From positions 1 to 64,000 of the forward strand of contig DYID01000004.1 in assembly GCA_020723805.1 (NCBI GenBank): a stretch of 64,000 bases of DNA. Direction: 5' to 3'. Of this stretch, positions 57,214 to 64,000 are shown one piece after another; within the stretch, counting starts at the first letter, position 1; every line of letters starts with the position of its first letter. Source of the DNA: Anaerolinea sp. (lineage in GTDB: Bacteria > Chloroflexota > Anaerolineae > Anaerolineales > Villigracilaceae). Both the position numbers and the translations under genes were made by a program. The notes under the pieces were generated by a model. It was not told where the DNA came from and did not search any database. It was given only the letters and a program-made list of their open reading frames with translations.

Positions 57214-59634
57214 CTATGGAAGGTTGACAGCGAAGTAGACTTGGTTGCCGATGGCGAGGTAGAGGACGTAGTTGGGGCTGATGGTCATGGCGCTGACGGG
57301 TCCTGCCTGGAAGGGGCTGGCGCTGCCGGCGTAGCCGGTGACCTGGTTTTGCAGTTCGAGCGAGCGCGGGGTGAGGCGGAAGACACTGCGGTTTTCAGCG
57401 TCGAGCAGCAGGACGACCGGGTTGGGCGGGTTGGTGAGCGCCATTTGGGTGAAGTGCGCCTGTGCGAAGATGTCCATGTCGCGGTGGGCAGGGAAGTTGT
57501 CAATGCGCGGGGCGGGGTCTATGCAGCGGGTGGGGACTTCGTTGAGGCGGCTGTAGGCGCAAGTGGAGAGATGCCCGTCGGCGTGGAGCAGGTAGAGATC
57601 GTCGCCGCTGACGGCGAGGTCTATGGCGGTGGAGATGTCGGGGATTTGGCTGCCGAAGAAGAAATAGGGCGGTTCGGTGAAAGAGCTGTTTTTGCCGCGA
57701 TAGACCCATACGGAGCGGGTCTCGGAGTCGAGGATGTAGAGGTTGTCGTTATCCAGCGCAAAGGCGGTGATGCGCCCCCAGTTGAGGTTGGGCAGGGCGG
57801 GCAGTTTGGAGGCGCGGGGGACTTGCCCGGGCGTGCAGTAGAGCAGCGTGCCGTTGGCGTCAATGCCCAGGACGCTGGCGCCAAATACGTTGACTTTGGG
57901 CAGGGCGAGGATGTCCACCAGCGTGCCGACTTGCACACCGCTGTGTGTGCCGGGCTGGCAGGTGAAGGCGGCGTCGTATTCCAGGCTGCGCCCGTTAAAA
58001 GCAGCGTGCAGGATGGCGCCGCTTTCGGCGTTGAGCATGTACAGGTCGCTTTCGCTTGCCGCCATGCGGCTGATTTGCACCGCGCCGCCCAGCCCGTTGG
58101 TGAAGGCAGGGATGAACTCGAGGCGGACGACGCCCATGAGCGCGTCGAGTTTCGCCTGCGTGTCGCTGCGCAGAATGCGGATTTCGTCGGTTTCGCGGTA
58201 TTGTTCCGCCTGGGCGGCGCGTTCCAGCACACGCAGGTAGGCGTCGCGCTGGCGGACGGGGTCGGTTTCGCTGGATGCCTGGGCGTTCTCCACCAGCGCC
58301 CGCTGGTACAGTTCGTTGTAGGTTTCGTTGAGTCCGTAGTTGCTATAGACGAGCCACGCCACCACCGACACTGCCAGAGGGATAAAAACCGCCATGAACA
58401 CCATGACGTAGTTGGGGATGGTCAACGGCTCGGCGGATTCGGCGGCGGGCAGGAGTTTGGGGATGTGGCGGCGCAGGAAGTCGCCGATGCGTTCGTTCAA
58501 ACGCCGCCCGCTCCTGATGCCTCCCACGACGGCTTTTGCCATCTGACGCGCCGCCTCGGCATGTGCGTCGGGCTTGGCGGGCGGGAAGAGGCGGAAGCGG
58601 GTTGGGGGGCCGGCTTGCGGCTCGAAGGCTTCTTCTTTTACCTCTTCGGCTTCGGGTGCGGGCGCAGAGGGTTTGAGGCGCGGAATGGACGGCGGAAACT
58701 CGCGCGCGGTGACCCTCTCAGGAGCGGCGAGGGGAGGTTCCTCCTGCGAGCGGGGCGGGATGGCGTAAGCGGAAGGCTGGACGAAGTGAGCGCCCATCTC
58801 TGCCAGCGCGTCGAGCTCTTCCTCCGTAATGACCGGCTTGGAGGAGGACATGTCTGCGGCTGGAGGGGGAGCGGAGGATGTTTCAGCGTGAATGGGTTCT
58901 TGAATGACGGGAGCAGGCTCAGGCTGGGAGCCTGAAGCGGTGACTTCCGGGCGCAGGATAGTGATGACGCCGCTTCCGCTCTGCGGTTGGATGAGCGCGG
59001 CGTGCACGTCGCTTTTCGTGAGCATTAACTTGCGGTAACTCGCCTCCAGCAAGGCGGGCGGGCGCTCGTAGAGCAGGTCGGCTTCCCAGTCTTTGGGGAA
59101 CTTGCCGCACAGCGCAATCAGATCGCCAGGCTTGAATTCGATTTGCGAGAAGTAGGTTTGGGCGCTCTGGCTCGACCCCAGCCCTCTGCCCGAAAGCGCC
59201 GGCTCGTGAATATGACGTTGACCGCCCTCCGTCACCCACACCACATGCACCGGTCCGCTGAGAGAGAACGTGCAGAGGTTTTCGCGCACCGATGCCAGAA
59301 TGAGCGAACCGAGCGCATACTGCCCGCGCCCGGTCGTCGAAAGATTCCGTTCCAGAAGTGCGGCGTTGACGGCTTCAGCCACCCGCCGCATGGCGAAGGT
59401 CAGCGAGCCGTGCGTTTGATAAAAAAGGTCTGCTGCGCGGCGGACGAGTTCCTCCACCTCTGCCGGCGCAAAATCGGCATTGCCCGAGAGCATGAGGTAC
59501 AGCACCAGGCTGTCCCGTTCGCGTCCGCGGGCGGTTTTGCGCGGCGGCGCCACAGCCAACAGACCGGGCAAGTGGGGGTAGGCTTGTCCGTTTTGGCGGT
59601 GAAGGGGGAGGATGGTCAAGTCAAAGGCTGACAC
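57214..59634 (-). CDS. Membrane protein with PP2C-like N-terminus and propeller-like C-terminus
   Basis: An 806-aa protein. The first 220 residues (VLYLMLSGNADFAPAEVEEL, GQYALGSLILASVRENLCTF, FKPGDLIALCGKFPKDWEAD) resemble a divergent PPM/PP2C phosphatase fold but the metal-binding Asp residues are not obvious. A Pro/Glu-rich linker follows, one membrane helix (YVMVFMAVFIPLAVSVVAWL, about residue 420), a coiled-coil-like stretch and a repeat region with LYMLNAESGAILHAAF, NLYILDSETRSVWVYRG and DLYLLHADGHLSTC that suggests a beta-propeller outside the membrane. The role is unknown; sensing is possible. Confidence 0.65.
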   Translation of the reverse strand: MSAFDLTILPLHRQNGQAYPHLPGLLAVAPPRKTARGRERDSLVLYLMLSGNADFAPAEVEELVRRAADLFYQTHGSLTFAMRRVAEAVNAALLERNLSTTGRGQYALGSLILASVRENLCTFSLSGPVHVVWVTEGGQRHIHEPALSGRGLGSSQSAQTYFSQIEFKPGDLIALCGKFPKDWEADLLYERPPALLEASYRKLMLTKSDVHAALIQPQSGSGVITILRPEVTASGSQPEPAPVIQEPIHAETSSAPPPAADMSSSKPVITEEELDALAEMGAHFVQPSAYAIPPRSQEEPPLAAPERVTAREFPPSIPRLKPSAPAPEAEEVKEEAFEPQAGPPTRFRLFPPAKPDAHAEAARQMAKAVVGGIRSGRRLNERIGDFLRRHIPKLLPAAESAEPLTIPNYVMVFMAVFIPLAVSVVAWLVYSNYGLNETYNELYQRALVENAQASSETDPVRQRDAYLRVLERAAQAEQYRETDEIRILRSDTQAKLDALMGVVRLEFIPAFTNGLGGAVQISRMAASESDLYMLNAESGAILHAAFNGRSLEYDAAFTCQPGTHSGVQVGTLVDILALPKVNVFGASVLGIDANGTLLYCTPGQVPRASKLPALPNLNWGRITAFALDNDNLYILDSETRSVWVYRGKNSSFTEPPYFFFGSQIPDISTAIDLAVSGDDLYLLHADGHLSTCAYSRLNEVPTRCIDPAPRIDNFPAHRDMDIFAQAHFTQMALTNPPNPVVLLLDAENRSVFRLTPRSLELQNQVTGYAGSASPFQAGPVSAMTISPNYVLYLAIGNQVYFAVNLP

Positions 59635-59825
59635 GGCGTAAGAACATCGAAAAACTTGCCATCATTATACTGGTAAAATTCGAGTGCAACGCAGGGGCAT
59701 GGCGGCTTTCTTCTTTCCGCTATGCCCTTTCATTCTGTCAAAGACGCAGAGGCTGATGTGTAATCTGTGCGGACGTTAGAGTACGTCCATTACGCAACGG
59801 TAAGCCTTCATAATAAGATACATAC

Positions 59826-60833
59826 ATGGAAATCAAACGACACAACGACTTTTCTGAAATAGACCCCGCCGCATGGAACACGCTGGTCGAACAAAGCATC
59901 GCCGATACGCCCTTCTCGCGTTACGAATACCTCAGCGAATGGTGGAAGACGCGCGGCGGCGGCGAATGGAAGAATCCCTGCCTGGCGCTTCTCTCCGCCT
60001 GGGAAAACGACCAACTCCTCGGCATTGCGCCTCTTTTCATCCATGAATATGAGGGGCAACAGACGTTACTGCTGATCGGCAGTATCGAAATTTCCGACTA
60101 TCTGGATTTGATTGTCCGCGAGGCAGACCTGCCGCGTTTCCTCCCGGCTCTGCTGGACTTTCTCGCCTCTTCCTTACCCGAAACCTGGTCTGCCCTCGAT
60201 TGGTATAACCTCCCCGACGCCTCTCCCACCCTCCCCGCTCTGCGGGCGGAAGCCGAACGACGCGGCTGGAATTACCACGAGGAAATCTACCGTCCCACAC
60301 CGCGCATTCCGTTGAACTGCTCCTTCGAAGAGTATCTCACCCGCATTGATAAAAAACAGCGTCATGAAATCCGCCGCAAGATGCGCCGCGCCGCCGAAAG
60401 CGGTCGGGTGCGCTTTTATGTGGTGGACAAGAACGCCGACATCGAACCCGAACTGGAGGCGTTCTTTCACCTGATGGTACAGGAGCCGAACAAAGCCCTC
60501 TTCCTGCGCGATGTAATGCGCGACCAGATGTCGCGTTCGATTCGCGCCGCACACGAATACGGCTATCTCTGGCTGGGCTTCCTCGAAGTGGACGGCGTCA
60601 AAGCCGCCGCCTCGCTCAACTTCGACTACAACAACAAACTCTGGGGCTACAACTCCGGCCTCAGCCGCGATTTCATGGAACTTTCCCCCGGCTGGGTTCT
60701 GCTTGCCCATACCATTGAATGGTGCTGTGAAAACGGGCGTTATGAGTTCGACTTCATGCGCGGCGACGAGGAATACAAGTATCGCTTTGGGGGAGTGAAC
60801 CGTTATGTGATGCGGGCGAGGATAACGAAGTAA
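59826..60833 (+). CDS. GNAT/FemAB-like acetyltransferase (CelD/BcsL type)
   Basis: A 335-aa protein of the PF13480-type family. It has PFSRYEYLSEWWKTR near the N-terminus, YLTRIDKKQRHEIRRKMRRA in the centre and KLWGYNSGLSRDFMELSPGW then YEFDFMRGDEEYKYRFG at the C-terminus, the usual conserved motifs. Members are linked to exopolysaccharide or cell-envelope modification. The TAAGAT box (59814-59819) 6 nt before the ATG suggests a leaderless start. It converges on the membrane protein gene at 60834, whose stop codon abuts its own. Confidence 0.83.
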   Translation: MEIKRHNDFSEIDPAAWNTLVEQSIADTPFSRYEYLSEWWKTRGGGEWKNPCLALLSAWENDQLLGIAPLFIHEYEGQQTLLLIGSIEISDYLDLIVREADLPRFLPALLDFLASSLPETWSALDWYNLPDASPTLPALRAEAERRGWNYHEEIYRPTPRIPLNCSFEEYLTRIDKKQRHEIRRKMRRAAESGRVRFYVVDKNADIEPELEAFFHLMVQEPNKALFLRDVMRDQMSRSIRAAHEYGYLWLGFLEVDGVKAAASLNFDYNNKLWGYNSGLSRDFMELSPGWVLLAHTIEWCCENGRYEFDFMRGDEEYKYRFGGVNRYVMRARITK

Positions 60834-62144
60834 TCAGACATCCCTGCGCTTGAACAAATCGGTCATCACATATCCGCAGAGTGCCAATCCCAGCAGGGTG
60901 AAGGGCATTTGCCATCCCATGGGAAACAAAAAGGGATGGTCGTAGGCTGTGGGTTTGAAAATGACATACCACGACAGCGGGGCGAGAATAGAGTACCAGG
61001 TGGATGCCATCAACGCCAAGCCGCCGGCAGGAAAACTCTCGGGCTTCCATACTTTGTGCTTTACCAGGAATATCCCTGTGAAAACGCCAAAGAGCGCAAT
61101 AAGTTTCCAGTATGGCACCTGCCAAACTTGTGGTGGAGTCTGGGTGTTGAACGCATTGGTATTGAGGTAGATGGATAACACGTCGTTGAGGTTTGCCTCC
61201 TTGCTTTCTTTATACGTCTTGGTGTTGTATTTTCCCGTATTTAGCGACGACCTTCTGCCAAGCGTGCTGACAATATAGTTGACCGAGCTTCTGATGCTGC
61301 CATCGTTTATGGCGATCTGGGCGGCAAGGATGATGACGCCCACCAGGACAGCTGCCGTCATGGCGAGACCTGCTTTGAACACCCTCGCGGTCAGCGTACG
61401 CCAAGTCCACTTGTCCACAATGGCAAAGTAGATGAAGGGTACAGTAGTCATCACGAGCACGGTGGTGATTAATTCGAAGCCGGTAAATAGAACTTTGAGA
61501 AACACTGCGGCAAAGAGGATGAAGTAAATTTTCCGGGCGGGAAAGATATTCCTTTTTGATGCATTTGCAAGCAGGGCAATGGCTGTCAGCGCCGGTACAT
61601 AAAAAGCCCACAGGCTCCAATAAGAATTCGATGCAGGCAGGATGAACCATTCCGATGCCGCACAGAAAAGCAAAACAAGAACCGCGGACAACCATCCGAC
61701 ATGCACTGCCAGCCAGGCGGCGAAAAGCGAGAGGGTAAGCGCCGATAACAGGGTGGTGGAGAGGCGCATGAAGGTCAGTATGTGTTGAGGCGGCAGATTT
61801 GTGATGAGCGCAAATGCGCTGAGAATCACCCCCTGCGCGCCCGGATGCGACTTGTAAGGCAGATAATCTTCCACTCCGCTGCCGCTGGTGTAGATTTCAT
61901 ATTGCGGGTCCAGATCAAAATTCCATCCCCCGGAGGAATTGGCAAGCCCAAGCAGCCCGCCGGCGGAGAAGATGCCGTCTTGCCGCGACTTTGCCAGGCG
62001 AGCAACCACCACGCGTTCGTAGGTCTGTTCCCAGATGCGGTAGTAGCCGGGTTCAACCACTTTCCACTGGTCGCGATACAGGCTGGGAAACAAAAACGCT
62101 ATTCCGCCGATCCAAAAGAGCAGAAAAAGAATCTTTTCAGACAT
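60834..62144 (-). CDS. Polytopic membrane protein, glycosyltransferase-like
   Basis: A 436-aa protein with about ten membrane helices. The outer loop after helix 1 (DQWKVVEPGYYRIWEQTYER, KSHPGAQGVILSAFALI) is the kind seen in GT-C glycosyltransferases, although a clear Asp-Asp or Asp-Glu catalytic motif is not visible. Substrate unknown. TATAAT (62156-62151) lies 6 nt before the ATG, another leaderless-type start. Base composition is lower in G+C than its neighbours, which hints at different ancestry. Confidence 0.65.
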   Translation of the reverse strand: MSEKILFLLFWIGGIAFLFPSLYRDQWKVVEPGYYRIWEQTYERVVVARLAKSRQDGIFSAGGLLGLANSSGGWNFDLDPQYEIYTSGSGVEDYLPYKSHPGAQGVILSAFALITNLPPQHILTFMRLSTTLLSALTLSLFAAWLAVHVGWLSAVLVLLFCAASEWFILPASNSYWSLWAFYVPALTAIALLANASKRNIFPARKIYFILFAAVFLKVLFTGFELITTVLVMTTVPFIYFAIVDKWTWRTLTARVFKAGLAMTAAVLVGVIILAAQIAINDGSIRSSVNYIVSTLGRRSSLNTGKYNTKTYKESKEANLNDVLSIYLNTNAFNTQTPPQVWQVPYWKLIALFGVFTGIFLVKHKVWKPESFPAGGLALMASTWYSILAPLSWYVIFKPTAYDHPFLFPMGWQMPFTLLGLALCGYVMTDLFKRRDV

Positions 62145-62171
62145 GCCCGGATTATAACTTTTCCAAGTGCA

Positions 62172-62313
62172 GGGAGTGTCTAAAAGGCTGGGCTAAAGAA
62201 ATTTCACCACAGAGAACACGGAGTCTATAGAGATTTTTCAAAGGGATTTTCTCCGTGATTTTTGTGCGCTTCGTGGTTAAATCTTTTGCAAGCCCGCGAG
62301 ATTAGGCACTCCC
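62172..62313. mobile_element. 142-bp MITE-like element (GGGAGTGTCTAA family)
   Basis: Ends GGGAGTGTCTAA and TTAGGCACTCCC are inverted copies with one mismatch. The interior is a CACAGAGAACACGGAG / CTCCGTGATTTTTG type palindrome, related to the 34003-34121 copy. The flanking bases do not show a convincing target duplication. Confidence 0.7.
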
Positions 62314-62376
62314 CAATGAAATTTTCTGAATTGCATTCTTACGGATTCGGAGTATCATTCAGCCATCGGAGGCGCC

Positions 62377-63255
62377 ATGCAAAAAGACTACACCAATGAA
62401 ATTTTGGAATTGATTCGCCGCACATCGTCCAGCCTGCCGAAGGATGTAGAAGACCGCCTGCGAGCGTCTATCGAGAAAGAGGAGCCGGGCTCCGCGGCGC
62501 GCGGCGCGCTGGAAACGATCCTCAAAAACGTCGAATTGGCGCGCGCCAATTCGACGCCGATTTGTCAGGACACCGGCACGCCCATCTTTTACGTCCACTA
62601 TCCCGAAGGGATGAGCACCCGCAAACTGCGGGAGCAGATTCGAGCCGCGATGGCGGAGGCGACCAAACGGTCCTATATGCGACCGAACGCCGTGGATGCC
62701 ATCTACGACAAAAATACCGGCAACAACCTCGGCGGCGACGATTTCCCGTACATCCACTTTGAAGAAGTGGACGCCGACCAGCCGCTGGTCATCGAGTTGA
62801 TGCTCAAGGGCGGCGGCTGCGAGAACGTCGGGCGGCAGTATTCCCTGCCCGATAACAGCCTGGGGGCGGGGCGCGACCTGGCGGGCGTCCGCAAGGTGGT
62901 GCTGGATGCGGTGCAAAAGGCTCAAGGTCAGGGTTGTGCGCCGGGCATTTTGGGCGTGTCCATTGGCGGCGATAGAGGCTCGTCGTATATCAAGTCGAAG
63001 GAAGTGTTGTTCAGCGAAATTGGCACGCGCAACCCCGACCCGAAGATTGCGGAACTGGAGGAGCGCCTGACGAAGGAAGCCAACGAGTTGGGCATCGGTC
63101 CGATGGGCTTTGGAGGGAAGACCACCGTGCTGGATACGAAGATCACCGGGATGCACCGCCTGCCGGCTTCATATTTTGTGTCGGTCTCCTATATGTGTTG
63201 GGCATATCGCCGCCGCAAGATGACGGTGAAGGGCGACGAGGTGGAATACGATTGA
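62377..63255 (+). CDS. Class I fumarase, alpha (N-terminal) subunit
   Basis: A 292-aa subunit of the 4Fe-4S hydro-lyase (fumarate hydratase or L(+)-tartrate dehydratase). The cluster Cys lie in STPICQDTGTPIFY and KGGGCENVG, and GCAPGILGVSIGGDRGSSYI is a family signature. GGAGG lies before the ATG. The beta subunit follows after 173 nt. Fumarase fits with acnA in the TCA cycle; tartrate dehydratase cannot be excluded. The two-subunit form is common in thermophiles and anaerobes. Confidence 0.9.
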   Translation: MQKDYTNEILELIRRTSSSLPKDVEDRLRASIEKEEPGSAARGALETILKNVELARANSTPICQDTGTPIFYVHYPEGMSTRKLREQIRAAMAEATKRSYMRPNAVDAIYDKNTGNNLGGDDFPYIHFEEVDADQPLVIELMLKGGGCENVGRQYSLPDNSLGAGRDLAGVRKVVLDAVQKAQGQGCAPGILGVSIGGDRGSSYIKSKEVLFSEIGTRNPDPKIAELEERLTKEANELGIGPMGFGGKTTVLDTKITGMHRLPASYFVSVSYMCWAYRRRKMTVKGDEVEYD

Positions 63256-63289
63256 TTCTTTAACCACGAAGGGTACAAAGGCTTAAGAA

Positions 63290-63373
63290 CTCACCTTACG
63301 TAGTTTCCTCGTAGCGCGACATTCATGTCGCCTGAAAAGGCGAGATAAATCTCACGCTATCGCGTAATATGAG
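63290..63373. mobile_element. 84-bp MITE-like element between the fumarase genes
   Basis: Ends CTCACCTTACG and CGTAATATGAG, with inner hairpins GCGACAT-TC-ATGTCGC and CGAGAT-AA-ATCTC. Perfect 7-bp direct repeats TTAAGAA flank it (63283-63289 and 63374-63380). It splits an older palindromic repeat (CACGAAGGGTACAAAGG / CCTTTGTG) lying between the two genes. Confidence 0.88.
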
Positions 63374-63428
63374 TTAAGAACAAATTCCTTGGTGTGCTTT
63401 ATGTCCTTTGTGCTTGAAAGGAAAAAAC

Positions 63429-64000
63429 ATGCGCGAAATCACCATTCCCATCAGTGATGAAGTCATTCGCAGCCTGCACGCCGGCGACCCGGTGCAGTTG
63501 AGCGGGGTCATGATGACGGGACGCGACGCCGTCCACAAGTGGATGAGCGAAACGTTCATCAAGAAGACGCGCCAGCCGCAGGGCGACGATTTGCAGGTGT
63601 ACGAAGAAATCAAGAAGATTCTCGATCACGGCGTTTTGTATCACTGCGGACCCGTGGTCTCCGGGCTGGATACGAAGGAGTACAAATTCGTCGCCGCGGG
63701 ACCCACCACTTCCATCCGCGAGGAGCCGTATCAGGCGGATGTGATGCGGCATTTCAACCTCAAGGGCGTAATCGGCAAGGGCGGCATGGGTGCGAAGACC
63801 CTGCAGGGCTGTGTGGAGACGCCCGGCGTGTACTTCCATGCCATCGGCGGCGCGGCGGCGTTCCTCGCCCAAACGGTGCAAAAGGTGCTGGGCGTTTATA
63901 AATTGGAGGAGTTCGGCGTCCCTGAAGCGATGTGGGTGATCGAGGTGAAGAATTTCCCCGTCGTGGTCACCATGGATGCGCACGGCGTGAGTCAGCATTC
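63429..64000 (+). CDS. Class I fumarase, beta (C-terminal) subunit, cut by the window end
   Basis: The first 190 residues of the second subunit: MREITIPISDEVIRSLHAGD, VMMTGRDAVHKWMSE, HCGPVVSG, AAGPTTSIREEPYQADVMRH and GKGGMGAKTLQGCVETPGVY, all typical. The frame is open to the end of the window, close to the expected full length (about 180-210 aa). AAAGGAAA precedes the ATG. It pairs with the alpha subunit at 62377-63255; an 84-bp element lies between them. Confidence 0.92.
   Translation, partial: MREITIPISDEVIRSLHAGDPVQLSGVMMTGRDAVHKWMSETFIKKTRQPQGDDLQVYEEIKKILDHGVLYHCGPVVSGLDTKEYKFVAAGPTTSIREEPYQADVMRHFNLKGVIGKGGMGAKTLQGCVETPGVYFHAIGGAAAFLAQTVQKVLGVYKLEEFGVPEAMWVIEVKNFPVVVTMDAHGVSQH

Overview
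The window looks like chromosomal DNA of an uncultured Chloroflexota bacterium, most likely class Anaerolineae. I infer this from the mix of housekeeping genes, the lysine 2,3-aminomutase followed by two Pro/Thr-rich lipoproteins, the very long SecA and the repeat-rich intergenic DNA; no search was run. The DNA is G+C-rich, Shine-Dalgarno sites are common, and a second group of genes has a TATAAT-like box only 6-10 nt before the start codon, which suggests leaderless mRNAs.

Region 1 (1-16.6 kb) is a complete type III-A (Csm) CRISPR-Cas locus transcribed leftward. It starts at a promoter near 16.4 kb with a CARF-like protein fused to a LuxR-type DNA-binding domain. Then come cas10/csm1 (HD and GGDD motifs both intact), csm2, csm3, csm4, csm5 (with an extra C-terminal OB/S1-like domain), a CARF-HEPN ribonuclease, a CARF-PD-(D/E)XK nuclease (Can2/Card1-like), a small Csx15-like protein, cas6, a broken four-helix-bundle gene, cas1 and cas2. 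A leader with a TATAAT box precedes an array of 33 intact 36-nt repeats plus one decayed repeat at the distal end. Cas10 should make cyclic oligoadenylate (cOA) when Csm meets target RNA; two CARF nucleases, the CARF-LuxR protein and perhaps the Csx15-like protein would read, answer or clear that signal.

Region 2 (16.6-29.5 kb) holds hutH, two GNAT acetyltransferases, a PIG-L deacetylase, a phytol-kinase-like membrane protein, a CPBP protease, a NUDIX hydrolase, miaB, a Flp-type pilin, two tRNA-Ser genes (one with a duplicated 3' end), a DegV protein, kamA and two tandem lipoproteins. Region 3 (29.5-36.7 kb) has pheS and pheT behind a Phe T-box leader, a PQQ-type sugar dehydrogenase, a DUF1232 protein and a NYN-domain nuclease. 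Region 4 (36.7-48.1 kb) has a possible small RNA, a histone-deacetylase-family protein, a zinc-ribbon membrane protein, acnA, add, secA and an ECF sigma factor with a coupled small ORF. Region 5 (48.3-64 kb) has a molybdopterin oxidoreductase, an HtrA-like protease, a CbpA-like DnaJ, elp3, a methyltransferase, a GGDEF protein, three uncharacterised proteins, a FemAB-like protein and a two-subunit class I fumarase cut by the window end.

The most unusual feature overall is the number of short repeats. Families seen are: (a) AT-rich palindromic elements (units such as GATTTTAGATTTGCG) at nearly every junction of the cas operon and inside cas1 and cas6; (b) an 84-bp element with terminal inverted repeats and 7-bp target duplications; (c) a roughly 120-140-bp element with GGGAGTGTCTAA ends, one copy with a perfect 8-bp target duplication beside the pheS promoter; (d) G+C-rich palindromes inserted in frame in elp3, acnA and secA; (e) heptamer tracts, one of exactly nine units inside a methyltransferase gene. 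Several of these supply stop codons or take the place of ribosome-binding sites.
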